Origin: Paraburkholderia madseniana
Lineage (GTDB): Bacteria > Pseudomonadota > Gammaproteobacteria > Burkholderiales > Burkholderiaceae
Reading direction: 5' to 3'
NCBI RefSeq assembly: GCF_009690905.1
Contig: NZ_VOSW01000038.1
Coordinates: forward strand, 22,946-86,945
DNA: 64,000 bases
Each line of letters opens with the position of its first letter. Position 1 is the first letter of the stretch. Shown piece after piece: positions 25,099-33,830 of the stretch. A program made the position numbers and the translations under genes. The notes under the pieces are model-generated. The model saw only the letters and a program-made list of their open reading frames with translations, ran no database searches and was not told the DNA's origin.

Positions 25099-26070
25099 TT
25101 GAAGCAAAAGAAGCAAGGCCACCGTGATAGACCCCAAGACGGCATAGACCCTGGCCGCAGCAACTGGGCGACCGACCTCGCGACTACGCCGGCCTCATCC
25201 GGCGAATCTTCTTTCCTCGAGGAGCGGGCGCGCGTCGCCGGTACCGGGCAGCCGTGCTTTCCGGTTCCGCCGAAGGCGACCGACAGTCATCACCATATCT
25301 ACGATGCGCGGTATCCAGTCGATCCGTCTGCGCAATTGCAGCCGCCTGACGCAACGGTCGCCGACTATCGCGCGCTGCAGCGGAGGCTGGGCGTCGAGCG
25401 ACATGTCGTCGTTCAACCGTCTACGTATGGAACCGACAATCGTTGCCTGCTCGATGCCCTGTCGCAGTTCGGAAAGACCGCACGCGGCATCGCGACCGTG
25501 CCCGTCACCGTGACGGATGGTGAGCTGGCCGGTCTTCACGATACGGGCGTACGCGGGCTGCGGTTTAACCTCGAATACCTGGTTGGCGTCACGGTATCGA
25601 TGATGGAGCCGCTCTCGAAGCGGATCGAACCGCTCGGCTGGCACATTCAGGTCAATGCCACCGCTGCACAGCTACTCGCGCACCGACAGTTGCTTGCTAA
25701 TCTGTCGTCGCCGCTCGTGATCGATCATATGGGGCAGATTCCGCAACCGGGCGGCGCGGAGCATGCCGCGTTCCGGATGGTCGAGGCGCTGCTGGCCAAC
25801 GGCCGTACCTGGGTCAAATTGAGCGGACCCTATCTCGTGTCGCGAAGCGGAGCGCCGGTCTACGCCGACGCCGGAAGGGTCGCGCTCAGGTTTGCCCAGC
25901 TTGCCGCGGACAGGATGCTGTGGGGATCGGACTGGCCTCATCCGACGCAAGCGGCCGATAACAAGCCGGACGCCGCCCGCTTGCTGGACGATCTGACGCT
26001 GTGGATACCTGACGAATCGACGCGGCATCGAATCCTCGTCGAAAATCCTGCAAGGCTCTACGGCTTCTAA
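25099..26070 (+). CDS. LigI-like TIM-barrel amidohydrolase (lactonase)
   Basis: A 323-residue amidohydrolase of COG3618, the group of 2-pyrone-4,6-dicarboxylate hydrolase, 4-sulfomuconolactonase and D-galactarolactone isomerase. Visible active-site parts are DSHHHIYD (metal or carboxylate-binding His residues after strand 1), VVVQPSTYGTDNR, SPLVIDHMGQIPQP, WVKLSGPYLVSR and the catalytic Asp in MLWGSDWPHPT. The start is TTG at 25099 with AAAGGAG upstream. The N-terminal 50 residues before the barrel are longer than usual and hydrophilic. Lactone isomerisation or hydrolysis linked to the aldarate pathway is possible. Confidence 0.85.
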   Translation: MKQKKQGHRDRPQDGIDPGRSNWATDLATTPASSGESSFLEERARVAGTGQPCFPVPPKATDSHHHIYDARYPVDPSAQLQPPDATVADYRALQRRLGVERHVVVQPSTYGTDNRCLLDALSQFGKTARGIATVPVTVTDGELAGLHDTGVRGLRFNLEYLVGVTVSMMEPLSKRIEPLGWHIQVNATAAQLLAHRQLLANLSSPLVIDHMGQIPQPGGAEHAAFRMVEALLANGRTWVKLSGPYLVSRSGAPVYADAGRVALRFAQLAADRMLWGSDWPHPTQAADNKPDAARLLDDLTLWIPDESTRHRILVENPARLYGF

Positions 26071-26098
26071 CGTGCGTGCGTACGGTGCGCCGCCTGCT

Positions 26099-26497
26099 TC
26101 AGCGCGTGCCGATGTAGGCAACCACGTCGATCTCCACGAGCACACCCTGCAGACCGGCTTCCACCGTCGTTCGCGCCGGTTTGTGCTGGGCAAACCAGCT
26201 TGCATAGAGTGCGTTGAAGCGGCTAAAAAGCGTTAAGTCGGTTAGATAGACTGTGACCTTGACGACGTCATCCAGTCCGGCGCCGGCGGCGGCCAGTACC
26301 CGCTCGACATTGGCGAGCGTCGCACGGGTCTGCTCTTCGATCGAGTCGCCGATCACCTTCCGGTCGGCGTCGCGCGGCGTCTGGCCAGACAGGAAGACGA
26401 AGTCGCCCGCGACCATCGCTGAAGAATAGTGCCCGCCTGGTTTGAGGTCGGTTGGATTGACACCACGCAATGCGCGGCGCGTGCCACAGTCGTTCAT
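26099..26497 (-). CDS. RidA/YjgF-family imine deaminase
   Basis: A 132-residue Rid-family protein: GGHYSSAMVAGDFVFLSGQT, EEQTRATLANVERVLAAAGA, VVKVTVYLTDLTLFSRFNAL and the C-terminal ARTTVEAGLQGVLVEIDVVA, where the Arg that binds the carboxylate of the imine is in ARTTVEA. RidA hydrolyses 2-aminoacrylate and related imines released by PLP-dependent dehydratases. It is the last gene after the DSD1-type PLP enzyme, 109 bases downstream of it on the same strand, which fits removing reactive imine from that enzyme. Start at 26497 gives a normal length; the frame extends 15 codons further. Confidence 0.87.
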   Translation of the reverse strand: MNDCGTRRALRGVNPTDLKPGGHYSSAMVAGDFVFLSGQTPRDADRKVIGDSIEEQTRATLANVERVLAAAGAGLDDVVKVTVYLTDLTLFSRFNALYASWFAQHKPARTTVEAGLQGVLVEIDVVAYIGTR

Positions 26498-26606
26498 GTT
26501 TTTCCCATCGCCTTGATGTGGCGTTTTTCCGACTTGCCGCATGACGTGCGCGGCAAATCGCGTTGTATCACGTCAATCGACGCCTACCCGCTGCGGGTCT
26601 CGCGGC

Positions 26607-27707
26607 CTAGCGACGGCTCCCGAGTTGCTCACGCACTTCCCACGACCCTTCGGTGTTAAGCACCATCGCGCTAGGGTAGAGATAGGCAGTCGTGCAAGCG
26701 TGGCGCGGCAGCAGCATCACCCGGTCGCCGACAGCCAGATCGGTGTCTTCGACCACAACGTGCTCTTCGCTCATCATGACGATCTTGCCGTCCCAGCGAA
26801 AGCGCTCGGCCAGCGGCTTGTCCGGCGAGATGGCCTTCGAGCCCGCATCGAGCGTGGCGGTTGTGCTGTTGCGTGAAATCACCGTTGCCAGTACATATGC
26901 GCTTGGCGTCCAGCCGAGCGCGGGCAACTCCAGGTCGTGTTGAGCGCTCGAATAGGTCCAACTGCCCGGGGATACGAAGTCGGCGAGCGTGCGCGGCCAC
27001 AGATCGAACGTATAGCTGCCCCCGGCGATGAGTTTCGTCGACAGTCCGTCTGCATCGGCTGCGCGCGTCAGCGCCGCCACTTTCTCCACGATGGCGGCCA
27101 CCCGCGTGCGGCGTGCGGCACTGTCGAGATCATGGATGTGGCCGTCGTAGACATGCCATCCTCCAAAGCAGCCGATTGTGGCCAGTTCGCGGGCCAATTG
27201 CAGCGTCGCCGCTGCTATCGGCGCGCCAGTTCTGCCCATGCCGGCATCCAGATCGATGAGCAGGGCGAGATTGGTCAACGGCGCCCCGTTCGTCGCGAGA
27301 CGCCACGCGGCTACGCCAGCCGCCGAGTCGACGAGCGCGTCGACCCGTGCGTCCGGATGAGCGTGCGCCAGCGCGAGCAAGGTACGGATATGAGCGCGGT
27401 TCACGGTCGGATACGCCCAGACGACGTGTTTCGCGCCGGCCTCGAGCACCATCGCCACTTCCGCCACGGTAGCGGCCTTGAACGCGGTTACGCCTTCGCG
27501 AATCAACCGCTTGACGACCCATCCGGCGCGATGCGTCTTCACATGCGGCATGAGCCGCTCAACCCCTCCACACGCACGGGCAGTCGCATACAGGTTATCG
27601 ACGATGCCGCGCTCGGATACGATGAAACACGGTGTCTGCAATTCATCTGGCAAGCTGACTGCCCACGACGGCGCACGTTGGAGAGTGGTGCTCGAAAGGT
27701 CGGACAT
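26607..27707 (-). CDS. DSD1-family PLP enzyme (D-serine dehydratase/D-threonine aldolase type)
   Basis: A 366-residue fold-type III PLP protein. The alanine-racemase-like barrel carries the PLP lysine in MPHVKTHRAG (Lys57), and the C-terminal beta-domain has DAGSKAIS and the zinc-binding His-Ala-Cys in LPRHACTT (about 336-338). These are marks of eukaryote-type D-serine dehydratase, D-threonine aldolase and 3-hydroxyaspartate aldolase, which act on D-beta-hydroxy amino acids. The start at 27707 is 36 bases after the D-glutamate cyclase gene; the frame beyond it overlaps that gene. With RidA downstream, a dehydratase or deaminase producing 2-aminoacrylate is favoured. Confidence 0.85.
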   Translation of the reverse strand: MSDLSSTTLQRAPSWAVSLPDELQTPCFIVSERGIVDNLYATARACGGVERLMPHVKTHRAGWVVKRLIREGVTAFKAATVAEVAMVLEAGAKHVVWAYPTVNRAHIRTLLALAHAHPDARVDALVDSAAGVAAWRLATNGAPLTNLALLIDLDAGMGRTGAPIAAATLQLARELATIGCFGGWHVYDGHIHDLDSAARRTRVAAIVEKVAALTRAADADGLSTKLIAGGSYTFDLWPRTLADFVSPGSWTYSSAQHDLELPALGWTPSAYVLATVISRNSTTATLDAGSKAISPDKPLAERFRWDGKIVMMSEEHVVVEDTDLAVGDRVMLLPRHACTTAYLYPSAMVLNTEGSWEVREQLGSRR

Positions 27708-27742
27708 GGTTGGGACGTTAAGAAATAAAAAGGGCGTCGCGC

Positions 27743-28684
27743 TCACGCGTGCGACGGCGCTGCGAGGTATCCGTCGACGTGCGCTCTGAGCTGACTGAGC
27801 ACTTCTGCATGCTGTTCCCACGACAGCCGGTCGACGCTCATCTTCGGCGTCGCGGGGCGGTCGACGCGGCTATCGTCAACCGCCTGCCCGAGGTCGACGG
27901 CCGCGGCGAGATACGCCCGGTCGCGCTCCGGTGTGAAGTCGGTGAGCAGTCGCGCCGCTGCCTCTCGCGGCGCGACCATCGCCATTGCGGATACCAATCC
28001 CCAGCCGCCCCAGTTCGAGACGCTGGAAACAATCAGATAGTCCGCGGGAATGGCTGCGCTGATCAACGGGCCGTTGGGAATGTCGTCGTGGACGATTTCC
28101 TCGGGTAGCACGCCCATGCCGATTTCATTGCCGCCGTCGCCGATGCCGATCGTGACCCACGGACGCGGCCACTCGGGATCCTCGAACAGAAGGTGCAGCG
28201 GAGCGGTATCGTCGGACATGTCCGCGCCGTACTCGCGATGCGGCTTGCCGTCGCTCGCGGGCGACACCCGCTCGATCGCGACCATATGCGTGATCGGACG
28301 TTCGGCCTCGCTTAGCCTGGCTCTCAGCGACTTGACCGATGCCGCGCTCACCGAGGTGATCTCGAACGCCACGTCTTTCGGCAATTCCGTGGTGACCGCC
28401 CAGACGGCCTTGCAGCATGGCGCGTCCGAGATCACTGTCACCGGTATGCCGAGGTTCGAAAGTGCGGCGGCCAGGTGGGCCATGCCGCCCAGTCCGTCCG
28501 TCTCCGGCGAGGGCGGGACGGCATTGCGTATGAAGAAACCGGTCACGATACCGACGTGGGCGTTCGGCGTGCTCATGATCGAACGCGCGGCCGCTTCCAG
28601 CTGACCTTCAACGAACCGCTTCATGCGGCCAATGTCGCGCCGGACGGTTTGGCCAATGATGTCTTCGACTTTTGCTATTCCCAT
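27743..28684 (-). CDS. D-glutamate cyclase-like protein (DUF4392)
   Basis: A 313-residue protein resembling the D-glutamate cyclase (DGLUCY/DUF4392) domain that interconverts D-glutamate and 5-oxo-D-proline. Typical text is HVGIVTGFFIRNAVPPSPET, then DGLGGMAHLAAALSNLGIPV, THMVAIERVSPASDGKPH, IGIGDGGNEIGMGVLPEEI and SSVSNWGGWGLVSAMAM. The normal bacterial proteins have about the same length. It lies between an MFS gene and the DSD1 gene in one minus-strand unit, which supports a role in D-amino-acid breakdown. The physiological direction of the reaction is not known. Confidence 0.85.
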   Translation of the reverse strand: MGIAKVEDIIGQTVRRDIGRMKRFVEGQLEAAARSIMSTPNAHVGIVTGFFIRNAVPPSPETDGLGGMAHLAAALSNLGIPVTVISDAPCCKAVWAVTTELPKDVAFEITSVSAASVKSLRARLSEAERPITHMVAIERVSPASDGKPHREYGADMSDDTAPLHLLFEDPEWPRPWVTIGIGDGGNEIGMGVLPEEIVHDDIPNGPLISAAIPADYLIVSSVSNWGGWGLVSAMAMVAPREAAARLLTDFTPERDRAYLAAAVDLGQAVDDSRVDRPATPKMSVDRLSWEQHAEVLSQLRAHVDGYLAAPSHA

Positions 28685-28731
28685 TATCCAATCTCAGTAG
28701 CAACGTTGTTCATGCGAGGCGCGACGATCGT

Positions 28732-30033
28732 TCAGACCGGAATCTTCGTTTCATAGTCGATTCCGATCGAACAGAGCAGCAGGCCGACGCCCATTGCGGC
28801 GAAACACATCAGCGCGAGGAAATAGGAGCCGGTGAATTGAACGATTGCGCCGATCGCAATCGGGATCACCATGCCGCCGATATTCCCGCCGAAGTTAAGC
28901 AGTCCGCCAAGCGTGCCCACCTTGTTGCGTGAGGCGAGCATCGCGGGGATCGACCAGTACAGACCGCCCCACCGCAGAAAGAAGAGCGTGATGGACAGCA
29001 GGATCACAACCATCGTGGGGCTTGTCGCATGTGCCACCGAAAACACCGCAATCGTGGCAACCACGCCGGCGATGCCGAAAATCGTGCGCATGACGCGGTT
29101 CGGCGCGGCGCCGCTGGCGAGCCACTTGTCGGCAACATAGGCACCGCAGAGTTCGCCGATAAACCCGCAGAAGAAGATCACGAAGCTGGCGCCGCCCATC
29201 TGCTGAATATTGAAGCCCTGCACCTTCTGCAGATAGGTGGGCATCCATGTCAACAGGCCGTAGTAAAGCGTCGTGCAACACATGAAGCCGACGAACATCA
29301 GCAACACTGAGCGATACCTGAAGAAATCGAGCGAGTTGCCTGACAGGTTTTTCGCTTCCTTTTCATCTTCCTTGCGCCGGGATAGTTCGATGTGTTCCGC
29401 TTCGGCTTCATTGACGCCGGGATGTTCGTGCGGTTGATTCTTGATGTAGTACCAGGCGCCGACGCCGCACAGGATCGTGCCGACGCCGGCGATCGCGAAT
29501 GCGGTTCGCCATGAGTGCGCGACCACGATCAGCCAGGTGATCAGCACCGATCCAAGCGCTGCGCCGAGCGGCGAGCCGCCATCCATCAGCGATGCGCCAC
29601 GGACCCGCTCATGCTGCGTGAGCCACATTGCATTGAGCGCACCTCCCGCTGAGGCCACGGGCGCTTCTGCGACACCGAGTCCGAGCCTCGTAGCGAGCAA
29701 GGACATCGCATTGGTCGTCAATGCACCGAGGCCTTGGAAGGCACCCCAGAGCAAAGTGCACAGCGCGAGGACCAGGCGCGGCTTGAAGCGGTCGACCGCC
29801 ATTCCGCCTGGAATCTGCATCAGCGTGTACGACCAGAAGAACGAACTCATAATGATGCCTTGCATGACCGGCGTAAGCGTGAACTCGCTTGCGATCATCG
29901 GCATTGCGACGGACAGGGATGCACGATCGATGTAGTTGACCGTGACCAGCAGCAACATGATGAGAAAAATCTTCCAGCGAACTGATGTCTTCGGCTGGGC
30001 GTACGCCACGACCGCTGCAGGTGCTCTGCTCAT
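28732..30033 (-). CDS. MFS transporter, first gene of the D-amino-acid operon
   Basis: A 433-residue 12-helix ACS-family permease: VRWKIFLIMLLLVTVNYIDR then ASLSVAMPMIASEFTL in helix 1, SYTLMQIPGGMAVDRFKPRL, RLGLGVAEAPVASAGGALNA. A charged central loop (EAEAEHIELSRRKEDEKEAK) separates the two halves. The start at 30033 has AGGAG seven bases upstream; an in-frame extension to 30090 lacks one. It is followed at 47 bases by the D-glutamate cyclase gene. The substrate is probably an organic anion such as a D-amino-acid derivative or oxoproline, inferred from context. Confidence 0.86.
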   Translation of the reverse strand: MSRAPAAVVAYAQPKTSVRWKIFLIMLLLVTVNYIDRASLSVAMPMIASEFTLTPVMQGIIMSSFFWSYTLMQIPGGMAVDRFKPRLVLALCTLLWGAFQGLGALTTNAMSLLATRLGLGVAEAPVASAGGALNAMWLTQHERVRGASLMDGGSPLGAALGSVLITWLIVVAHSWRTAFAIAGVGTILCGVGAWYYIKNQPHEHPGVNEAEAEHIELSRRKEDEKEAKNLSGNSLDFFRYRSVLLMFVGFMCCTTLYYGLLTWMPTYLQKVQGFNIQQMGGASFVIFFCGFIGELCGAYVADKWLASGAAPNRVMRTIFGIAGVVATIAVFSVAHATSPTMVVILLSITLFFLRWGGLYWSIPAMLASRNKVGTLGGLLNFGGNIGGMVIPIAIGAIVQFTGSYFLALMCFAAMGVGLLLCSIGIDYETKIPV

Positions 30034-30237
30034 GCCTGTTCTCCTGATTCGCTGTTTGAATGTCAGATACACGCCCGGCGCGTTGCGCATCGGCGATGTA
30101 TGGACCGGTCATCTGCCACGCCGCAGGCGCCCGTTCCGTGCTGCTTGAAATTGAGTATAGGTGCGTGGTTCCGAGTGCAGATAATCGAAAGTGGCCCGGG
30201 CAATCGATAGAAATCGCTGATCACGGGTGCACGCCTC

Positions 30238-30357
30238 GTGCAGGTTTCTTTTTCACGTGGCATTGCGCGTTACAGGTTCCGCGTTCGAGAGCTCGTCGAA
30301 ATGATGGCCGGGAGCGGTCTGTTGTTCGCACAGACGACGATCATGCGCTGGGTCAAA
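30238..30357 (+). pseudogene. IS6-family transposase N-terminal fragment
   Basis: The frame reads RYRFRVRELVEMMAGSGLLF followed by AQTTIMRWVK. IS6/IS26-type transposases have close text here (YKLSYRDLVEMMAERG, then HTTIMRWV), the helix-turn-helix region. The DDE catalytic part is absent and the frame runs into the 3' end of the opposite DHA2 gene. It is the scar of an old insertion between two transporter genes. Confidence 0.6.
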
Positions 30358-30386
30358 GGGGATTGGGTGAGGAACAGGCCTGCGTA

Positions 30387-31859
30387 TCAATTGGTTGCGG
30401 GTTCGCTCCTTCGCACGAGATTGATGGTGGGTACAAGCATCAGGGAGACGACCGCACCGATCGATATCATCAGGATGGAAGAGAACGTGAGATGGAGGGA
30501 CTGGTGGAGCGCAAGTCTCACCGCAGCGTTGACGATAGCGTCGGCCGGTACCGAGCCAAGAAGCTGTCGCAACTGATCGGAGGTAACCGCTGCGGTGCCG
30601 GTCGAATGAGCAAGCCCATAATTCAGAACCGCACCAAACACGGCTGCACCAAGCGTACTGCCGAGGTTACGGGAGAAGAGGTTGGACGCCGTCGCGCTGC
30701 CGCGTTCCGACGGCTTGACGATTTCCTGGATCAGAATAAGCGAGCTCACGCTAACTACTCCCATTCCAAAGCCCATAATCAACGAGCCGATTCCTGCAAA
30801 CAGCGGTGTGCTCTGTGGGGTCAGGGCCGCGAAGACCATGGCGCCAATCGGCAAGAACACGCTGCCGCCGATGAGGGTGCGCCGCAGTCCGAGCCGATGG
30901 AAGGAGCGTGCTGCAATGGTAGCGCCGGTTGGCCAACCGACCATTATCATAGTCAACGCGAGGCCTGCCACCACCGGGGACCTGCCCAAGACGCCCTGTA
31001 CATACATGGGAAGGAAGCTGGTCAGCCCCATTAGCGCCATTCCCGAAAGGACAGTAGCTGCATTGCAGGCCGCGATTGGCCGGTGCCCCCACAAGGAAAA
31101 CGAAATCATGGGGTCGGCGGCCCGTTGCTCCTGGAGAATGAAGAGTGCGCCGCATATCACGAACAGAGCGAACTCGAGGATGGTCCAAGTACTGACGAAT
31201 GTCCCGGCATTCGTCAGCGCCACCATGAGAGCGCCGATGCATGCAGCGAAGAGCGTTGCACCGAGGATATCGATCGAAGGGCGTTCGCGCCTTTCCTCTT
31301 CATGTAGAAAGACGATGAAGCCGGCGGCGGAGGCGAGGCCAATTGGGATATTGATCCAGAAGATCCAGGCCCATGAAAGGTCGCGAATGAGAATGCCACC
31401 TGCCATCGGTCCGACGACCGCAGCGATGGCCCAGACACTGGCGAGATAACCCTGAATTTTCCCTCGTTCGCGTGCTGGATACAGGTCGCCCACGATAGTG
31501 AGCGCAACAGGCTGGATCGCTCCAGCGCCGACACCTTGAATCATTCGAAACGCGATCATTGCGGGCATGGACCGTGCAAAACCCGCGAGCACTGATCCCA
31601 CCAGAAAGATCGCGATGCCAACGAGCATGGTGGGCTTACGACCGTACAGGTCAGCGAGCTTGCCGAATACGACCGTCATCGCGGTCTGCGTGAGCAGAAA
31701 CGAGGAGAAGACCCAGCTATAAAGATGCAGCCCGCCCAATTGAGTCACGATCTGTGGCATCGCTGTAGACACAATGGTCGCTTCGATAGCGACCATTGCC
31801 ATTGACGCCATGACCGATGCAATAACGAGCGGTCGTACTGTTTTCAGGTGTTGTGACAT
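30387..31859 (-). CDS. DHA2-family MFS drug/H+ antiporter (14 TMS)
   Basis: A 490-residue, 14-helix efflux permease. Motif A is GKLADLYGRKPTMLVG, motif C is SVWAIAAVVGPMAGGILIRD, motif D1 in helix 1 is MVAIEATIVSTAMPQIVTQL. The second half ends with a basic tail. Such pumps usually export toxic compounds and are paired with a divergent TetR gene. Here the divergent position holds only a decayed tetR (32084-32376) although its operator is intact at 32035. The pump may therefore be constitutively expressed or controlled by the paralogous TetR at 60455. Confidence 0.9.
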   Translation of the reverse strand: MSQHLKTVRPLVIASVMASMAMVAIEATIVSTAMPQIVTQLGGLHLYSWVFSSFLLTQTAMTVVFGKLADLYGRKPTMLVGIAIFLVGSVLAGFARSMPAMIAFRMIQGVGAGAIQPVALTIVGDLYPARERGKIQGYLASVWAIAAVVGPMAGGILIRDLSWAWIFWINIPIGLASAAGFIVFLHEEERRERPSIDILGATLFAACIGALMVALTNAGTFVSTWTILEFALFVICGALFILQEQRAADPMISFSLWGHRPIAACNAATVLSGMALMGLTSFLPMYVQGVLGRSPVVAGLALTMIMVGWPTGATIAARSFHRLGLRRTLIGGSVFLPIGAMVFAALTPQSTPLFAGIGSLIMGFGMGVVSVSSLILIQEIVKPSERGSATASNLFSRNLGSTLGAAVFGAVLNYGLAHSTGTAAVTSDQLRQLLGSVPADAIVNAAVRLALHQSLHLTFSSILMISIGAVVSLMLVPTINLVRRSEPATN

Positions 31860-32016
31860 GCCGTTTTGTAGAAGGGGCGTCGTCCGCGGTCAGACTTGCT
31901 CCTGTAACTTGAGTGGATCTCGGGCCATTCCAGAAATCTGGCGTGACGCGGCCATGAAGATCAGGACGTCTCGATAAGCGGATTGGGGCGAGTCAGCGGA
32001 TCGCGCCCACGGACGA

Positions 32017-32054
32017 TATACTCTATCAAATCACAAGTCTTCATGTGAAGACTT
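32017..32054 (+). promoter_or_regulatory. Promoter and perfect operator of the tetR relic
   Basis: A TATACT -10 hexamer at 32017-32022 is followed by AAGTCTTCA-TG-TGAAGACTT (32035-32054), a perfect 9-2-9 dyad. The same arrangement, with one mismatch in the dyad, precedes the intact TetR gene at 60455. The operator has stayed perfect although the repressor gene beside it is dead. Confidence 0.65.
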
Positions 32055-32083
32055 ATCTGATAATTATTGGGGGTCGGAGAGTC

Positions 32084-32376
32084 ATGAAGGTCAAACCCAA
32101 CGATGTCAAAAAGCGATTTGACGGGACGGGAGGGCTCTGTCGGCGGTCAAGCGGAAATACGGTTTTTTTAGTTGAAAGACCGCAGATAGTCGATTGAAAG
32201 GAGGCTCAGTACGTTTTATTGCGAGTACTACGACGCGCCGGTAGCTGCGGCTCTTCTTATACTCTTCGTATGAAGACTTGAGGATGGCGCCGACCTATGC
32301 GATCGGTATCGCTACACATGCACTTGAGATCGTCGCCGAGACTGCCCACGAGCCAGGTCGGAGCGTGCCGACCGTG
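32084..32376 (+). pseudogene. Decayed TetR-family repressor gene (copy of 60455-61207)
   Basis: It begins MKVKPNDV, matching MKAKPRDV of the intact gene, then loses about 95 codons including the whole helix-turn-helix. It resumes with sequence corresponding to the intact KDRSVPLESRLNTFYREYYD and MAPTYTNAVVTHALEIIVTE blocks, but in shifted frames and with a stop. It lies divergent from the DHA2 pump gene, where its repressor should be. It cannot make a DNA-binding protein. Confidence 0.75.
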
Positions 32377-32411
32377 TCGCGCAGGGCCGTCATTCGGCGC
32401 GAAGAGATACG

Positions 32412-33695
32412 CTATCCACGAGCCCCGACAAAACGCGCGCGCACCGGCTTCAACACGAACATGGCAAGCGCGGCGGTACTCAGATCGAGCACAATCGCGC
32501 AGCCGAACACCGGCACCCAGCTGCCGGTGTGCTGATGCAGCAGCGCGGCCAGCGGGCCGCCGAAGATCGAGCCGATCCCGAACGAGATGTAAAGCCAGCC
32601 ATAGTTGGCGGTGGCATATCGGGTACCAAACGTATCGGTCAGGGTCGAAGGGAACAGCGAAAAAATTTCGCCCCAGCCGAAGAACACCACGCCGGACAGC
32701 AAGACGAACAGGACCGCGTTGTCGCGCGTCATTAGCCAGAGTGCCATCGCCACACCTTCCAGTGCGAACGCGAAACACATCGTGTTTTCGCGCCCCAGAC
32801 GATCCGATATCCAGCCGAACAGCGGACGGGTCAGACCGTTCGTGAAGCGGTCGATCGTCAGTGCCAGCGGCAACGCGGCGAGCCCGAAGACCAGTACCTT
32901 GCTGACGCCGAAGTCAGCGGCGAAGCTTGCCATCTGCGACGTGACCATGAGGCCCGAGGTGGACATCATCGTCATCATCACGAACATCAGCCAGAACAGC
33001 GGCGTCTTGAGCATCTCGGACGGGCGGAAGTCGCGCGTCGCGACCGCTGTCCGGGAGACTGCCGAGCCGATACTGTCCGCCGCAGGCGGTACCCGCAGGC
33101 CCTGCGAGGCGAGGAGGCCGACCACTGCGAAGATGATGCCGTACAGCCACAACGTGGATTCGACACCGTGCGTTGCCAGTGATGCAGAAATTGGAAAGGT
33201 GGTGGCAATTGCGCCCATGCCGTAGCCTGCGGCCGCTACGCCGGCGGCGAAGCCGCGTCGATCGGGGAACCAGCGAACCACGAATCCCACCACGCCGACG
33301 TAGACGATGCCGGTACCGAGACCGCCGATGCAGCCATACGTGAGGTACAGCATCGACACACTGTGCGCATACGAGGCTAACACCCAGCTCACGCCTGCCA
33401 GCAACGTACCAATCGAGATCAGCATGCGCGGCCCGAAACGGTCGATCAGCGCACCCTGGAACGGTGAGAAAAATGCCTGCAGCAGCACCAGCAGTGAGAA
33501 GGTCACTTGCAGTTCCGGCAGCGCGATGCCGAGCTTCGCCATGAGCGGCTTCGTCATCAGAGTCCATACATATTGCGGACTCGAAATCGTCATCATGCAA
33601 ATGAGGCCGAGTCCGAGCTGGATCCAGCGGGTATGCGCGGCTGTTTGCGCGACGGGCGAGGCGGCGCCTTTCAATGATTGCGTGCGGGTGTTCAA
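32412..33695 (-). CDS. OFA-family MFS transporter (oxalate/formate antiporter type)
   Basis: A 427-residue 12-helix permease of the oxalate:formate antiporter family: CMMTISSPQYVWTLMTKPLM in helix 1, FGPRMLISIGTLLAGVSWVL, VGFVVRWFPDRRGFAAGVAA and GWGEIFSLFPSTLTDTFGTR. The start is TTG at 33695 with GGAG eight bases before. It is closely similar to the permease at 49491; both share FGLAALPLALTIDR and FSLFPSTLTDTFG. It is the last gene of the leftward amide/gamma-glutamyl operon. It may exchange a small carboxylate such as the acid released by the hydrolases. Confidence 0.87.
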   Translation of the reverse strand: MNTRTQSLKGAASPVAQTAAHTRWIQLGLGLICMMTISSPQYVWTLMTKPLMAKLGIALPELQVTFSLLVLLQAFFSPFQGALIDRFGPRMLISIGTLLAGVSWVLASYAHSVSMLYLTYGCIGGLGTGIVYVGVVGFVVRWFPDRRGFAAGVAAAGYGMGAIATTFPISASLATHGVESTLWLYGIIFAVVGLLASQGLRVPPAADSIGSAVSRTAVATRDFRPSEMLKTPLFWLMFVMMTMMSTSGLMVTSQMASFAADFGVSKVLVFGLAALPLALTIDRFTNGLTRPLFGWISDRLGRENTMCFAFALEGVAMALWLMTRDNAVLFVLLSGVVFFGWGEIFSLFPSTLTDTFGTRYATANYGWLYISFGIGSIFGGPLAALLHQHTGSWVPVFGCAIVLDLSTAALAMFVLKPVRARFVGARG

Positions 33696-33830
33696 AGTGC
33701 TTCTCCGTTTCGGATTGAAATATCAACAGATGGAGGACGTGCGCCGTCCTTGCCGTCGGCGCGAACGCTCGCGGGTGGTCGATTCAAAAGGGTGCAGGCG
33801 GCGCGGCCGCCCGCTGTTTAGCCGGCGCGC

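Larger units (their letters stand above)
32010..32376 (+). repeat. Degenerate direct copy of the tetR locus at 60380-60995
   Basis: From CGGACGATATACTCT through the operator, start codon and several coding blocks this segment aligns with 60380-60995 in the same orientation, apart from an internal deletion of nearly 300 bases and several small gaps. The match stops on the left at the promoter and on the right near the GCGTGCCGACC block. Confidence 0.7.
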
